In this document: piece after piece, positions 22,622 through 35,158 of the stretch
Numbering within the stretch: the first letter of the stretch is position 1
Layout of the letters: each line of letters begins with the position of its first letter
From: Seison nebaliae
Taxonomy: Eukaryota > Rotifera > Pararotatoria > Seisonacea > Seisonidae
Assembly (NCBI GenBank): GCA_023231475.1
Contig: JALJEE010000987.1
Coordinates: forward strand, 1 to 64,000
DNA: 64,000 nt
Reading direction: 5' to 3'
Notes under the pieces: generated by a model
Databases searched by the model: none
Seen by the model: only the letters and a program-made list of their open reading frames with translations
Told to the model about the DNA's origin: nothing
Made by a program: the position numbers and the translations under genes

Positions 22622-23461
22622 TACAATACTAACGTTATTGTCTGAGAAAAATTAAGATAATTATTGTTTAATATTTGATGAGAATTAATAAAGAAAATTT
22701 TTTTCTAATCGAAAAATTATTTATGTAAATTATTCATGATAGTGAATCAATTATTTACAATGAACATTGTACGATGGTAGATTATAGGATCTACAATGTG
22801 GATATTTATATAATATAGTTAATGATTTATACAAGTATAATGGTCAGACTTCTATCACTAATATATCATTAGTCGTTTCATGTAAAATTACATAAAATAA
22901 AATTTGTATGTAAAATAAACAATTTTTATTAAACATTTAAAGCTTTCTACTTCACTTTTTATCTTCAAACAAATATTTATATTTCCTTTTCTTCCACTCA
23001 CTTATAAATACATCAGACAATTTATTAACACAGATGTCTACTATATCAAATATATTAAACATTCTTAAAATAAGAAGAAAAACTTATGAGAAGTTAGACA
23101 AGAAAATGATTCTCTTTCATTTGGGCTTACCGTATAAAAGTAGATCTTGGTTATTTTAATTATATTATAATTACAAGATGTGTTAGAGATACGTTCGTAA
23201 GTTGAAGCGCCTTGAAAGATTCAATTTGTCCATTATTTATATGAGAGATGTGTATTATAATCGACAATTAATTCGAATGAAAAGAAGAAAAAATATTTTT
23301 ATAAAAGATTTATCTAATTCGGGATGAAATGGAATGCTTACAAATAAACTACGAATTATTTCCAATGAAAATTAACGATGTGAATAAGGAAAGAAATGAA
23401 TGACACATGAATGTTATCCATTTAAATGAGATTCAATTAGATGAGGTTGTATTTGAAAGTT
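22622..23461. other. intergenic, upstream of GPCPD1
   Basis: About 840 bases of AT-rich sequence between two - strand genes, containing the GPCPD1 promoter by position. Nothing further recognised. Confidence 0.5.
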
Positions 23462-25340
23462 TTATTGTTCCATCGTATTTGTAAAATTAAGAATTGAGGA
23501 TGGTTCACCTTGAAGTTGACTCATACGAATGGCGTTCTCTTTATAAGCCGATTGGTATGATCGTCGAGGACCAGTCGTCAAATTTTTCTCTAAAGGTGAT
23601 TGTTCATTCACATCAACCAGACCGTCATTGCCTGGAGGGATGTAATATGCATATGATTTTTCATCTTAACAAAACAATTATTAAAAACACATAAAAGAAA
23701 AAAATAATTTAAACTATTATTTTCCGATTTAAATTGTCGAAATTGTTGATGTGTGAGAGGCGGTTGTTGTTTATCAATTGTATTTTGGTTTGTTATTTGT
23801 TGCTGGTTACTTAATTGTTCACCAGATATCTGACCACGTTGACCATTGGGAAAAGTTATGTCATTACTTGTATCTGCCAAGTTGGAATTATTGAAAATTA
23901 TAAAAAAAATGAGAATAACAATAATTAGTTCTTGGTGTTGCAGGAGGAATGTTTTCTTGTGTTGTAATATTCACATTATTTGGAACAATTGCTGATGATT
24001 GCATAGCTAGAACGGAATAGTTTGTTTTACAAATTAGATTGTTACATTTGAAAAAGAATATTTTCCCCTAATAATAATTCCAACTACAAAGCCAAACTAG
24101 TTGTGGAAATCGAGTAAATTTAGAGAAGATTTGTGCAAGGAAAAACAATCATTCTCACAACTAAATAACAGAAAGCGAGTTGATAGAATTCGATGACTTT
24201 ACCTGGATTCCTGAAACGAATATCACTAAAGTTAAATTCGCTTCCTGTTGCATTCGACTGACGAATAGTATAAGATGCAGCACTCGGCGTTAACATATGA
24301 CGTTCTGCATCTGTTTTTAATGAAAATGATTGAGAATAAGAAATATCAACGTAATATTCCATTAATATTAAGATCAGCACATATAAAATAAAAAAAAGTC
24401 AAAAATGATGATATAAACCTGCGTTAACGAAACCTTCAGTTACACTGTGGAAGTTTTTATCACTAAAAAGAAAATAAAAGATTTAAAGTTTTTGAGTTTA
24501 ATGAACTTCTTAAATTGTTCCTTCTCTTTTGCTGAAATGAGAGAGATATAAGTTATAAGGTTTAGTTATAAAAGTAAATTGTGCAAAATGAACCATAATT
24601 CTTTTTGTGTTTGACAACGCCAATGATACATCCGACTAATATTCCTAGTAATGCTAACACACCAAGAACAATGAACACAATTTTTAAAATTTCTTTCATA
24701 TAACAAGAATAATAAGAGAAAGTAAAAATGGAATTAAAACGGTATCTTTCTTCATCAATACGTTGATCATTTGTTAGGACTGGTTCTCCGCAAATACGAC
24801 CAGTTTCTTTCAAAACTTTTAAATTGAATTGTAATAAAAGAAAGAGAAATAGTTAGGAAAACTTGAAGTCGATTTTTCAATGATATTCAATTTAATACAT
24901 GGACCAATATTGCCTTGAATGGACGAGATGACACATTTAAATATTCTTGGTATATTTGAGTTTGCCGTTACTTCTTCTTTAGGGATGTTTAATCGTAAAA
25001 CTTTATCTGAATTACTAGTCGTCCAATTTCTGAAAGCTTTGACTTGATTGCCTACCGCTAACAACATCCATTCATCATCTCTTCTTAATGTCAATGAATA
25101 AAATTCATTATCATTATTGTTGTTGTTGGATATTCTGATATCTTTCTGAAAACCAAATCCGAGTAATACAACCGAATCGGCATTGACTGTTGGTAATCGA
25201 CAGTCGATTGTAGCTGGTTGACCCTCCCTTATGCAAATATGACGTAGTGATGAACACATTTGTGTGAAATCATTCTCATCACATACAACCAACAAATAAA
25301 GGAAGTATGAAATCAGGAAAGTTGAGATTAAATAATTCAT
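23462..25340 (-). CDS. unrecognised type I membrane protein with Ig-like ectodomain
   Basis: Eight in-phase exons: 25340-24863, 24815-24594, 24531-24507 (25 bases), 24462-24419 (44 bases), 24310-24203, 24006-23920, 23873-23715 and 23664-23462, giving 441 residues. A signal peptide (MNYLISTFLISYFLYLLVVC) is followed by a cysteine-containing ectodomain with Ig-like spacing (EGQPATIDCRLP ... RIFKCVISSIQ). One membrane helix follows at about 200-222 (IVFIVLGVLALLGILVGCII) after a YYSCYMKE segment. The cytoplasmic tail of about 215 residues is Gln/Asn/Ser/Pro-rich (SNQQQITNQNTIDKQQPP) and ends LNFTNTMEQ. A surface receptor or adhesion protein is the inference; I do not recognise a family. The two micro-exons encode the start of the tail and both keep frame. 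Confidence 0.7.
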
Positions 25341-27026
25341 ATTTTTCGCTTGTAAAATTTGCTTTGTAGTAATGAGTAAGTTGGAATGATTGGAGATAAT
25401 TAATTGGTTTGATGATTAAGAGTAATAGATTAAGTGATTGATAAAAGGAAATATAAATGATGAAGTGTCTTGTTACTTTGATTCATTGAATATGAAACGG
25501 TAATATCAGTGATCGTCACAACGATGAAATGAATGAGAAATTCACATAATCACATATGACTAACAATTTATCGTTCTTTTGAAAGGAAATGCACTTCACT
25601 TCAATGAGTTACGTCTTCCGTCTTCTCTAAAATGTTCATTATTCTCTCTAAATGTTGTTCCAATCGTTTTCAGTTGTCAATTAATCTTCTTTCGCGTTCG
25701 GGACATTATCCTATTAACATTTTAAGTCTCTCTGAAACAACTTGCTGCACTCTTTACTTTTAAATCTAAAGCTTGTACAAACATAATTGTGTAAATCCAA
25801 ATTATTTTTAATTCAACTATTCAATCAATTTACCTTGACATTTTACCGTAATAATCGGTAATTTTCACTATAAAACATACATGGAGAGTGTGAACCGCAA
25901 TATGTGGGAATGAATAACACAAATGTTTGATTAAGCGAAACAAGACAAGAAATATCGATTAACAATTGTGGGAAAATATCGCTGTTCTATAGTAGGAATT
26001 CTGATGTAGAGATATTATTGTCATACAATATATATTGCATATACTATATGTATTATATAGTATTGTTACAATTGTAACCACTTTTACTGATAGACGTCAA
26101 GACATATTGATATATATGATAGATCGACCATTTATACACTGCTTACTGCTACAGATATCTTATACATTCTTGATATTTTTCACCAAAAATATTATATTAT
26201 ATGATGAAAATATTAATAAATCGGATGTGAATTTTGCCCGTTATTGGAAATTGAACAAACACATAGTTATTCTTTACTATTGACAATGTGAACTTTAATG
26301 TGAGTCATGAACTAATTGGTAAACTAAAAACTAAAGTCACCATTCGACGGAAGTTCATACATAATCATGCTATCTGTGTTGTTATTTTGATAAAATTATA
26401 AAAAATAGATATGGAAAAGATTTAGTTTTCTCGATAATTAAATGTGCGTATCTTTAATTTGAAATTCACCTTTTTTATGCACGTCTCTGAAATCTTCCTG
26501 TTCCTGAAATGTTATCGTTGATTCAAATTTATAAAAGATTTTTCGAAAAAATAAAAGAGTGAGACAAAGATGTATTTTCTTGTCCCATTGACTTGCGATT
26601 GGCGAGATTTTAATTTAATTTAATCAATTGTTATCAATTTAATCTCATTCGAATGAATAATCATCAATAATGAATTTAATAGTATACTATGTAGTATACT
26701 ATGAATTACTAGTGTACTCTATTATAATGAACTCAATTTGTCCAAGCCACGGATATGTTACTATCCTTTTATATCTGTCTTCATTTCTTTATTCTTTGTT
26801 GTGCAAAAATAAAAAATTATTCCTTTACACACTTTAAAATGAAAATATTTTATTTTCATTATAAATTTACTTTTCAATAATATTATATATTTAATATGTT
26901 ATAAGGTTAAAGATTGTCGTTTATTTCACAAAAGACTGGAAACCGTAGAAAAAATTAACAAAGAATAAAATACTTTTATAGAGATTTACGATCTGCTTCT
27001 CAATCGTTATTAGAGCGAAGAAAAGT
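25341..27026. other. intergenic, no gene seen
   Basis: About 1.7 kb of AT-rich DNA. A palindromic AGTATACTATGTAGTATACT lies at about 26682-26701. No exon or RNA gene is recognised; the open frame at 26035-26283 is low-complexity Ile/Phe/Tyr. Confidence 0.5.
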
Positions 27027-27967
27027 TCAACAAGAAGATGCAATAACATGAAAAAAATAATAAATTGTATCAAATGGATGATAAAGTGCTACTTTGGTGT
27101 TGCAATGAGTACAGGAAACAGAAAAATAGTTAGTTTCATTGGATTCAGTCAAAATGTTTTCTTCTCTGATAAAACTGTTCCTTCTTTGCTTCTTCCATTG
27201 AATCTTTTTCAATTCATTTTTTGATAATCCATTTAATTGTACCTCATCATCGTAATTTATTTTACAGGAACTTAATACAAATAATGCACGGAACTGATTC
27301 TTATACATTTCATGTCTGCATATTAAAACGTTAATGGTAATAGTTTTTGAAAAAAAATAAGTACTAACTCTTGAGAAATAAGGCAAAGTAAAGTGGTACA
27401 ACATGGACAACTCAATCGTGCATCAGTTGGTAATTCCCCAACAATTGCAAGTTGCTCCTTAACCTCTTCTTCTAATTCTTTACTTAATCCATCAAATAAT
27501 TGAGACACTCGAAATTTTTGGGATTCCATCCATTTACCCGTTTTATCATCTTCTAAAGGATCATAGAACAAATCTAATTGTCCTTCATCTACTATTTCGT
27601 CCGTTTCGTTCACGTCATCTATTTCATTCGATGTTTCACCAACATTTTCTTCCTCAACTTCAACATCTTCATTTCCTGGGAACATAATTCTTTCTCTATT
27701 TGTTTTACGATTATGGCAAATTGAATCCATTTCATTTTCAAATAATTCGACTTTCCGTTTAATCAGTTCGTCGACTTCTTCGAAATCATTTGACTCAATC
27801 TCTTGTCTGATATATCGATTTTTTTGGAGTTCTGTTGCATTAACATAATCGCCATGACATTTCCGAAATAAGTTTTTCAGTTCATTCAAATGTTCTTTAG
27901 TTTCATATTGTGAATAATCTGAACATTTTGACTGGTTCGTTTCATCAACATTATCCATCGTTTCCAT
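27027..27967 (-). CDS. EAPP: E2F-associated phosphoprotein (EAPP) homolog
   Basis: Two exons, 27967-27369 and 27315-27027, with a 53-base intron, encode 295 residues (285 in human). The N-terminal half is acidic and disordered. The C-terminal half carries the family signature: LFYDPLEDDKTGKWMESQ, then ARLSCPCCTTLLCL, EHEMYKNQFRALFVL, and VSCTHCNTKVALYH followed by the terminal FFHVIAS. The CxxC pairs (SCPCC, CTHC) are likely a zinc site. EAPP is nuclear, binds E2F factors and affects cell-cycle transcription in vertebrates. The gene is head-to-head with NADSYN1, 732 bases apart. Confidence 0.9.
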
Positions 27968-28699
27968 TTTTTATTAGAAAAATAAATCAAATATATTCAT
28001 TGTTTTGGAAATAGAACATCTATTAACTTTTTCCCAAGACATTTATTGTTTAATTATACGGCTTACGTGACTTTTATTTAATTTAATTTAACGAAATTAA
28101 ACTTTCACTTAATATGATACAAATATAATTTTATAAAGGCAATTCATAGAGGTTGAACTACGAAGATTATTTGATAATCGGGTGTTTTATTGAATGTAAT
28201 CTGTCGACTATTTATAATAATCATTAATTATTTAATTTGGAGCATCCTACAGTTTTTAAAAGATTATTGCTGACGATCGATCATACCAATCCTACGATGT
28301 TATTTTTAGACTTTAGAACTTTTTAAGTTGTAAAGAAATAATTTGTCTAAATAAAACAAGACAATTATGAAACATTTTTGAAGTAAGGTTTTTTTATACG
28401 TAAGAAGTTAATATATATATATATGTAAGTTAATACGTAAGAAGTTAACTTCCCTTACTAATCCTTGTTGTCTTGACGATTTGTTTCTTTATTTTTATGT
28501 TTTTTATGAAGCATTAACTGACTGAGGTATAATTTCTCTTTTGTATGTAGAAATATGTGAATAGTATTGTTATCCAAAAAATTTATTATTGCAATAATAA
28601 ATTTTTATTAGATATTTCTACATAAATTAGATATTTCCATTATACATTGAAGATTTGGAAGAGAGTTGATTTATTTAAACTTTCTCACTATCATCAATC
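27968..28699. promoter_or_regulatory. divergent intergenic region between EAPP and NADSYN1
   Basis: The start codons of the two genes face away from each other across 732 bases, so both promoters lie here. A short TA run with a duplicated ACGTAAGAAGTTAA (28397-28447) is the only visible feature. Confidence 0.45.
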
Positions 28700-30982
28700 A
28701 TGCAAAGAAATGTTCGATTGGCAACTGTTACTTTGAATCAATTGGTGTTAGATTTCAAGGGAAACTATGAAAGAATACGCGATTCAATTTTAGAAGCTTT
28801 TTATATTCATCATGCTGATTATCGAGTTGGTCCGGAATTAGAAGTATCAGGATATAACTGTCAAGATCATTTTCTGGAACGAGATACGGTGATACATTCT
28901 TGGGAATGTCTCATACAATTGATGGAAGATACGAAACATCTTCCTATTATCTGTGATGTTGGAATGCCAGTTGAACACAAAAGTGTATTGTACAACTGTC
29001 GAATAATTTTTCGTCGAGGTATCATCTTATTCATTCGACCCAAAAGATATTTATGTGACGAAGGAAATTATCGAGAAACGCGTTGGTTTGCTTCATGGAA
29101 AAAACATGGAATTATGGAAACATTTCGTTTACCTTCCCAATTTGCTACAATTATTGGTCAGGAGGAATGTCAAATTGGCGATGTCATTATACAGTTCAAA
29201 GATACAACAATTGGATTCGAAATTTGTGAGGAATTGTGGGCTCCACGACCATCTCATCAAACTTATTTCATTAGGGGAGCTGAAATCGTTTTCAATTCCA
29301 GTGGTTCACATCATGAATTGAGGAAACATGATATTCGTGAACAATTGATACGAACAGCTACAAAGAATTGTGGTGGTGTTTATGTTTATTCGAATTTGAG
29401 AGGTTGTGATGGTGAACGAGTATGGTATGATGGAGGATCTTTTATAACAATGAATGGGAGAATATTGAGTCGAGGAGAACAATTCTCTTTGATGGAAGTT
29501 GAAGTTGTTTCAACCGAAATTGATTTAAATGATATAATTGTTTATCGTTCAACAAAACGATCTTTCCATCAACAAAATAGTGAAGAAGATAATATTCAAT
29601 TGTCTATTCTCAAAATCGAACAATTTTTCCATGAGACAATTGATTGGTCATCATTTAAATTGCCTAAATTATTTGAGAAACTTTCACTAATAGAAGTCGA
29701 TCAATTCATTAACAATTCCAATAATCAATCGATATCACAGGAGATTGCAAAATATTCTGTCGAAGAAGAAATTGAATATGCACCAGCTCAATTTTTGTGG
29801 GATTTCTTACGACGAAGTAATCAAGCTGGTTTTCTTTTACCGTTATCTGGTGGTGTTGATTCATCATCTACCGCTACATTAGTTTATTCGATGTGTCGTT
29901 TAATATTCCAACACTTAAATGGAAGTGAATCATTCAATAAGAATATTCAAAAGGAAATGTTAGAAATTAATCGACGAAAAGTTGTGGAGGATTTAAAGAA
30001 AAGTTTCTTCAAATCCAGTAAAGGAAATGATGAATCTACATTTCCAATATTATCATCCGAACAATTGTGTCATAATTTACTAGTTACAGTTTACATGGGA
30101 AAAATTGGTCATTCCAGTATGGAGACAAGAAAACGAGCAGAAACTCTCTCTAACTCAATTGGATCGACATTTCTTCAATTAGATATTGATCAAACGTTCA
30201 ATGCTCTCAAATCAACGGTAGCTGATACTTTGTCCATTGAACCGAAATTTGATGGTAATTCGACGGAACAATTATCTCTCCAAAATATGCAAGCGAGACT
30301 TCGAATGGTATTTGCATATTCGTTGGCGCAACTACAGTTGTTTTCTCAGGAGAAAATTGGTTCACGTTTAGTTCTTGGTTCGTCAAATGTTGAGGAATGT
30401 CTAAGGGGATACATGACAAAATATGACTGTTCATCTGCTGATGTCAATCCTATAGGTGGCATATGTAAAGCTGATCTCAAATCTTTTCTTCTCAAAATGA
30501 CCGACAAATATGAAAATTTGTCAATTCTGAAGGAAATAGTTGAAGCAACACCAACTGCTGAATTGTTGCCATTATCAAACGACGACAATTTGGTTCAAAC
30601 AGATGAAGATGAAATGGGACTGTCTTATGAAGAATTGAATCAATTTGCTCGTCTTAGACGTCAATGGCTATGTGGTCCGGTATCGATGTTTGAAAAGATG
30701 AAATCGAAAGAAATGAAATTAATCAATCAAGTTCCAATGAAACAGATTAGAAGTCGAGTCATAAGTTGGAGTGAAAAAGTCAAAAGATTTTTCTATTATT
30801 ATTCGATAAATCGACATAAAATGACGATAATGACACCTTCTTATCACGCAGAATCTTATTCGGCCGACGATAATCGATTTGATCAACGACCATTTCTATA
30901 TCCATCTGAATGGCATTGGCAGTTTAGAGATATTGATATTATCCTCTCCAAATTCTTAAACGAAACCGAAATATTGAAATAA
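28700..30982 (+). CDS. NADSYN1: glutamine-dependent NAD+ synthetase
   Basis: Single exon, 760 residues (706 in human). The N-terminal nitrilase-type glutaminase domain has the catalytic Glu in GPELEVSGYN (residues 44-53), the Lys region RRGIILFIRPKRYL, and the nucleophile Cys at about residue 176 in IGFEICEELW. The C-terminal synthetase domain has the PP-loop LPLSGGVDSSST (about residue 383) and LVLGSSNVEECLRGYMTKYD, followed by the conserved KADLKSFL and PTAELLPL. The enzyme makes NAD+ from deamido-NAD+, ATP and glutamine in the cytosol. All key residues are present, so it should be active. The ATG at 28700 matches the family start just before the first strand (VRLATVTLNQ). Confidence 0.96.
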   Translation: MQRNVRLATVTLNQLVLDFKGNYERIRDSILEAFYIHHADYRVGPELEVSGYNCQDHFLERDTVIHSWECLIQLMEDTKHLPIICDVGMPVEHKSVLYNCRIIFRRGIILFIRPKRYLCDEGNYRETRWFASWKKHGIMETFRLPSQFATIIGQEECQIGDVIIQFKDTTIGFEICEELWAPRPSHQTYFIRGAEIVFNSSGSHHELRKHDIREQLIRTATKNCGGVYVYSNLRGCDGERVWYDGGSFITMNGRILSRGEQFSLMEVEVVSTEIDLNDIIVYRSTKRSFHQQNSEEDNIQLSILKIEQFFHETIDWSSFKLPKLFEKLSLIEVDQFINNSNNQSISQEIAKYSVEEEIEYAPAQFLWDFLRRSNQAGFLLPLSGGVDSSSTATLVYSMCRLIFQHLNGSESFNKNIQKEMLEINRRKVVEDLKKSFFKSSKGNDESTFPILSSEQLCHNLLVTVYMGKIGHSSMETRKRAETLSNSIGSTFLQLDIDQTFNALKSTVADTLSIEPKFDGNSTEQLSLQNMQARLRMVFAYSLAQLQLFSQEKIGSRLVLGSSNVEECLRGYMTKYDCSSADVNPIGGICKADLKSFLLKMTDKYENLSILKEIVEATPTAELLPLSNDDNLVQTDEDEMGLSYEELNQFARLRRQWLCGPVSMFEKMKSKEMKLINQVPMKQIRSRVISWSEKVKRFFYYYSINRHKMTIMTPSYHAESYSADDNRFDQRPFLYPSEWHWQFRDIDIILSKFLNETEILK

Positions 30983-31569
30983 TAATGTAGAATTTTTCTT
31001 TACGATATCTTATTATTATTGAAATCAATTATATTTATATATATTCATCCCTCGTTCTCCATTCCTAAATGTGGTCTTTGTGGTAATTTCGTAATATCTT
31101 GTCTGTCTTATTGATATTCAAACTTCGTAAATTATCTTAAATATCTACTTGTCCATTAACAGTTTACTTTTTTAACGAAAAATTATAATTCTTTAAATAA
31201 AATATTTGTAGGATTTCTTTTTACATTTTATTCTTGCATTCGATCATCGAATCCTTGTATCATGAAGTGATATTTCCAGTTTCATAATTTTGAATTCTTC
31301 TTTATGAATAGCATTCTTTAAAGTGTTTTACGTTAGAGTATATCTAAATCTATAACGTAATATGGGAAGTTTCGATAATTATTAACCGACAAGTGGAAGG
31401 AAAATAATTGTTCGCTAAACTAGGCTTCAGAGAATAGATTTTGAGATATCATATTTTATTGTTTAATATTTTAAATATTATAAATTAAAAAAATAAAAAA
31501 AAATATTAAAAATTTACTTTTCAGATTTTAATCTTGTCAAACGATAATATCTGTTGTTGAATTCTTCCT
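30983..31569. other. convergent intergenic region
   Basis: AT-rich 3' flanks of NADSYN1 and of the vWA gene. No other feature. Confidence 0.5.
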
Positions 31570-33195
31570 TTAACGTTTCTTTAATGCTTTTGTCATACTT
31601 GAGAATATATTATCCGTAGTAATACTCGTAGTAAGTCCCTTCTTTTGTAAATGGTCCTCTAACATTTGTTGTCGACATAGTTCTCGGCTAGTTGCAACGT
31701 TGTTGATCATATCTTGTTTTTGAAGGTTCAGGAAATGTTTATCTTCCATTAATACTTGATATTCTTCAATAAAAAGCAATATTATAAATAAAATTATTTA
31801 AGAATGTTAACTTGATCCTGTATCAAGGTTAGACATTTCGTTAGTGGCTTCAATTTCATTGGAGTAAATTTTCAAGAATTTGCTGCCATCCATTTTCCGA
31901 TATTTGATTTGTGCTTGATATGGTATCTTCTTTTCCTTCCATTTAAGAATATTATCATTGCTTGTATCTTTTATCCGAATTTCGAATGTTTCTTGCACAT
32001 TTGTTACGACATTACCTTGTTCAACAATTCGAATGTTTTCTTCTTCGTTCGTTGCATCTATGACTTGGAAACCTTTTGGCATTCTAAAAGTAGTTTCTAC
32101 ATTCGACGCTATTTGTTCTATTTTTAACATTTCGGCAAAATCATTTGAATCAGTTTGAGGGTCAAATAACCGAACGTCTCCTTCGGTTAATAAAGCAACA
32201 TGGCCCAAATCTTTCAAATTGCAATCACAATTTTTTACAGACATTAGATCAATTATAACTCCACATTCTTTAGCCAATTGACCTAATTCATGATAAAATT
32301 TTTTATCACCACTATTTCCGAAGCCTACATTAGCCTGTCCATCAGTCAACATAACAACACGAGAACCCGGTGTCCGTGACGCATAACGAACTGCTGAATA
32401 GAGAGCAGGACCCAATGCAGTACAACCAGCGGTACGAAGAGAAGTGACAGATCTTGTTATTTGTCCATAACAATTCTTTATGGGTAGTGGTTGAATGAAA
32501 TCGGTTGCAAAGTCGGTCCATTCATTTTTCTCCGATAAACAACCGGCCTTCTCCACTTTTGCTTTCGATGAAAAATCTCCATAACATTTTACATTCGTTT
32601 CAAATGTTATCAACGACAACTTGTTCTCCGGAAAATTTTCTTTTTGGAAATTGATAGCTTTCAATGTCATATTTTTTACCGCATCTAAGACAGTGAAAAT
32701 TTGAACTCGATTGTAAAAAGCTCTTAATGCCACCTTTTTAACAGAATTCCACCAATTTTCTTTCATTTCCTTTACTTGAGCACCCATACTGCCACTAATA
32801 TCAATAACAAACACAACCATGACTGGATGTTCAGTTTTATTATCACCTGATTCGTCGGTCTGCGATTTAACTAAATTTTCATTTTTTACGATTTTTCCTT
32901 CTTCCAATTGATAAGACATGCAACCATCACTAGCCACGATATTTTCTATTTGATTATTGGACAAATGGGTAATGTCGTTAACATAAGAACAAAATTCGCA
33001 AGTCCATTTTCTTCCATTTACTTCTGTTATATTTTTTTGTGATAAGATTGAAAAAACCGCACCGCAATTACATCGAATGATCTCATCTGTTATTATGTCA
33101 CTTTTTTTCGAGAGATCATCATAATCTAGTTGAATCAATTGTAATGTACTTTTCGACTCCTTCCCAATATATAGGTTTTCTCTACCCGCCTTCAT
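31570..33195 (-). CDS. zinc-finger plus vWA domain protein (Sec23/24-type core)
   Basis: Two exons, 33195-31812 and 31763-31570, with a 49-base intron, give 525 residues. Residues about 42-70 form a Sec23/24-like zinc finger, IIRCNCGAVF followed after about 20 residues by WTCEFC. From about 125 a von Willebrand A domain follows, with an intact MIDAS: DISGSMG, the Thr near AGCTALGPALYSA, and MLTDGQANVG. A beta-rich domain resembling the Sec23 beta-sandwich follows, and the C-terminus is helical (LCRQQMLEDHLQKK). The same zinc finger plus vWA order occurs in proteins annotated as circularly permutated Ras protein 1, but no GTPase domain is present here. A scaffold with metal-dependent ligand binding is the inference; it is too short to be a COPII subunit. 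Confidence 0.75.
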
Positions 33196-35158
33196 TATTT
33201 ATTCTAATCAAGTAATTTTCTTATAAAATAAATAAACATGGAAAAGTTATAAATTAATATTTAGAATTTTACATTTGTAAAACTGAATAATAAATTGCAA
33301 TAATATGGTTAGCTTAATATTTTTCATCTTTTCCAAAACATGAACGATAAATAGTTATTTTGAAAAATTGTTAATGGAAACTATAATATCCTCCAGCAAC
33401 CAAAAGGAATTTATAAGAAATTATTTTTTTTCACAATCTTGTTTCACAATTTTATTACATAATTATGTTTCATAATTTTATTATGACTAATCAGTAATAT
33501 TTCTCATAATATATAGGAATTCTAATAAAATTGTGAAGAAACATTCAAGCTTCATTTTTCATCACTTCAATGAAATACTAGAATAGTTCTAATACTGTTC
33601 ATCAATTGTGCATCATTCCACCTTAATAATAACAGAATTATTTAAAGGGAATAATACAATTAGCTGGAGTTGCAGTAGAACCTGGATTATAAGAGAATGT
33701 TAAATATTTGAAATCATGCAGAGATTGCGGAATTGCTCTGTTAATGCATGAAATATTTTAATTTTTTCAAATTTTTTTGCACTATCTTTAAGAGCTTGAA
33801 TAGGGCTATTTCCATCTTAACAAAAAATACTTCATAGAACAGAAGTTATGACCTGTTTTATAAAAACGTAAAAGTGTCCGATTACTTTAAGTTTCTACTG
33901 TATACCAATGTTTTTCGGTAGTAAACTATAGGAAAAAGAATATTATAAACTGCGTTTCAAAACTTTAGAACCTATCGAAATACATGTATAACGAATAAAT
34001 TTTAAATAAGCGTGTCATATCTTTAGAAACTGCAAGATTAAATAGCAGAAAACTATGTAAAATTTAGTTTACAATGATAAAATTTCAATTTAACAATTTG
34101 TTAAATCTAAATATTTCGACCTACGCTATTATTTATATTTTGCAATCACATACTATAGCTAATCACATTTTATTATGGGGAAAGCAAAAACATTGTCGGA
34201 GTTCGAAAAAGGACAGATAACGGCTTTATTGTCTTGATGATTTATTATTATGATGATTTATTAGTGATCAATGAAGTATTTACCATTATATTTATCATTA
34301 TTTACTTACCATTGTTAAAACAGCTACAACCTATATGGTTTTTCAGAAACCAGCATCAAAATGTATGAATAAGAATAATTATTTAAAAGTATGATATATT
34401 ATTTTAATAAACCATTCTTTTTGTTTTGAATTAAAAAGATCAAGTCGGCTAGAGATAAATTAAAACAAAAAGGAACCAGAAATAAGAATTTTATTCAATA
34501 ATAAAAAAGACTTTTTTTGAAAATTCTTTTCCCACTTAAATGGACAAATTACTACTGGAGTAATATATCAGCAGAAAAATTATTTTACAGGAGAAAATAA
34601 TATTATTTGAAATGAAATACTTTAATGATAATATAAAAAGATATCAAAGATCAAAGAAATCCAAAAAAAGGAATATTTTGGCGTTTTGGGAAATCTGCTA
34701 GATCTGACAGAGATTAAAAACGATTTTGATAAATAACCAATTTTTTTCCAAATAATGATAATTTCATCTATTCGATTACAAATAATCGGCAAATTGTATA
34801 TACTTACAATATCAAATACTATTTACATCACTAGAACGATTAGTTACGATATCAGCAATGCGAATTGCTGAGTTCTTTAATTGATTGCGAGAGTAGCGAA
34901 AAATGTCGAATTTTCAGATATTGTCTATGTCAAAAAATTTCCAAAGATTAGGTTATGGAATAAGTACCTGAAGACTGGGAACTTGTTTTTTTTAACAATA
35001 TGATAATTAGGATAAAAAGAACTGATTTTGATTAGACAAATTTTAATTAAATATTTTTAAAAAATTTATTAGTTAAAAACTATAATTGTAATTGAGATGG
35101 TTGTGTGTTGGTAAGGACTGAGATTAACTCAATGTTGTCATAGTTTAAGAAAAGAACT
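33196..35158. other. intergenic, no gene seen
   Basis: Nearly 2 kb between two - strand genes, AT-rich with homopolymer runs. No exon chain, RNA gene or clear repeat. Confidence 0.5.

Noticed and set aside
26035-26283. 82-codon + strand frame
   Set aside because: Low-complexity Ile/Tyr/Phe sequence with no neighbours or splice support.
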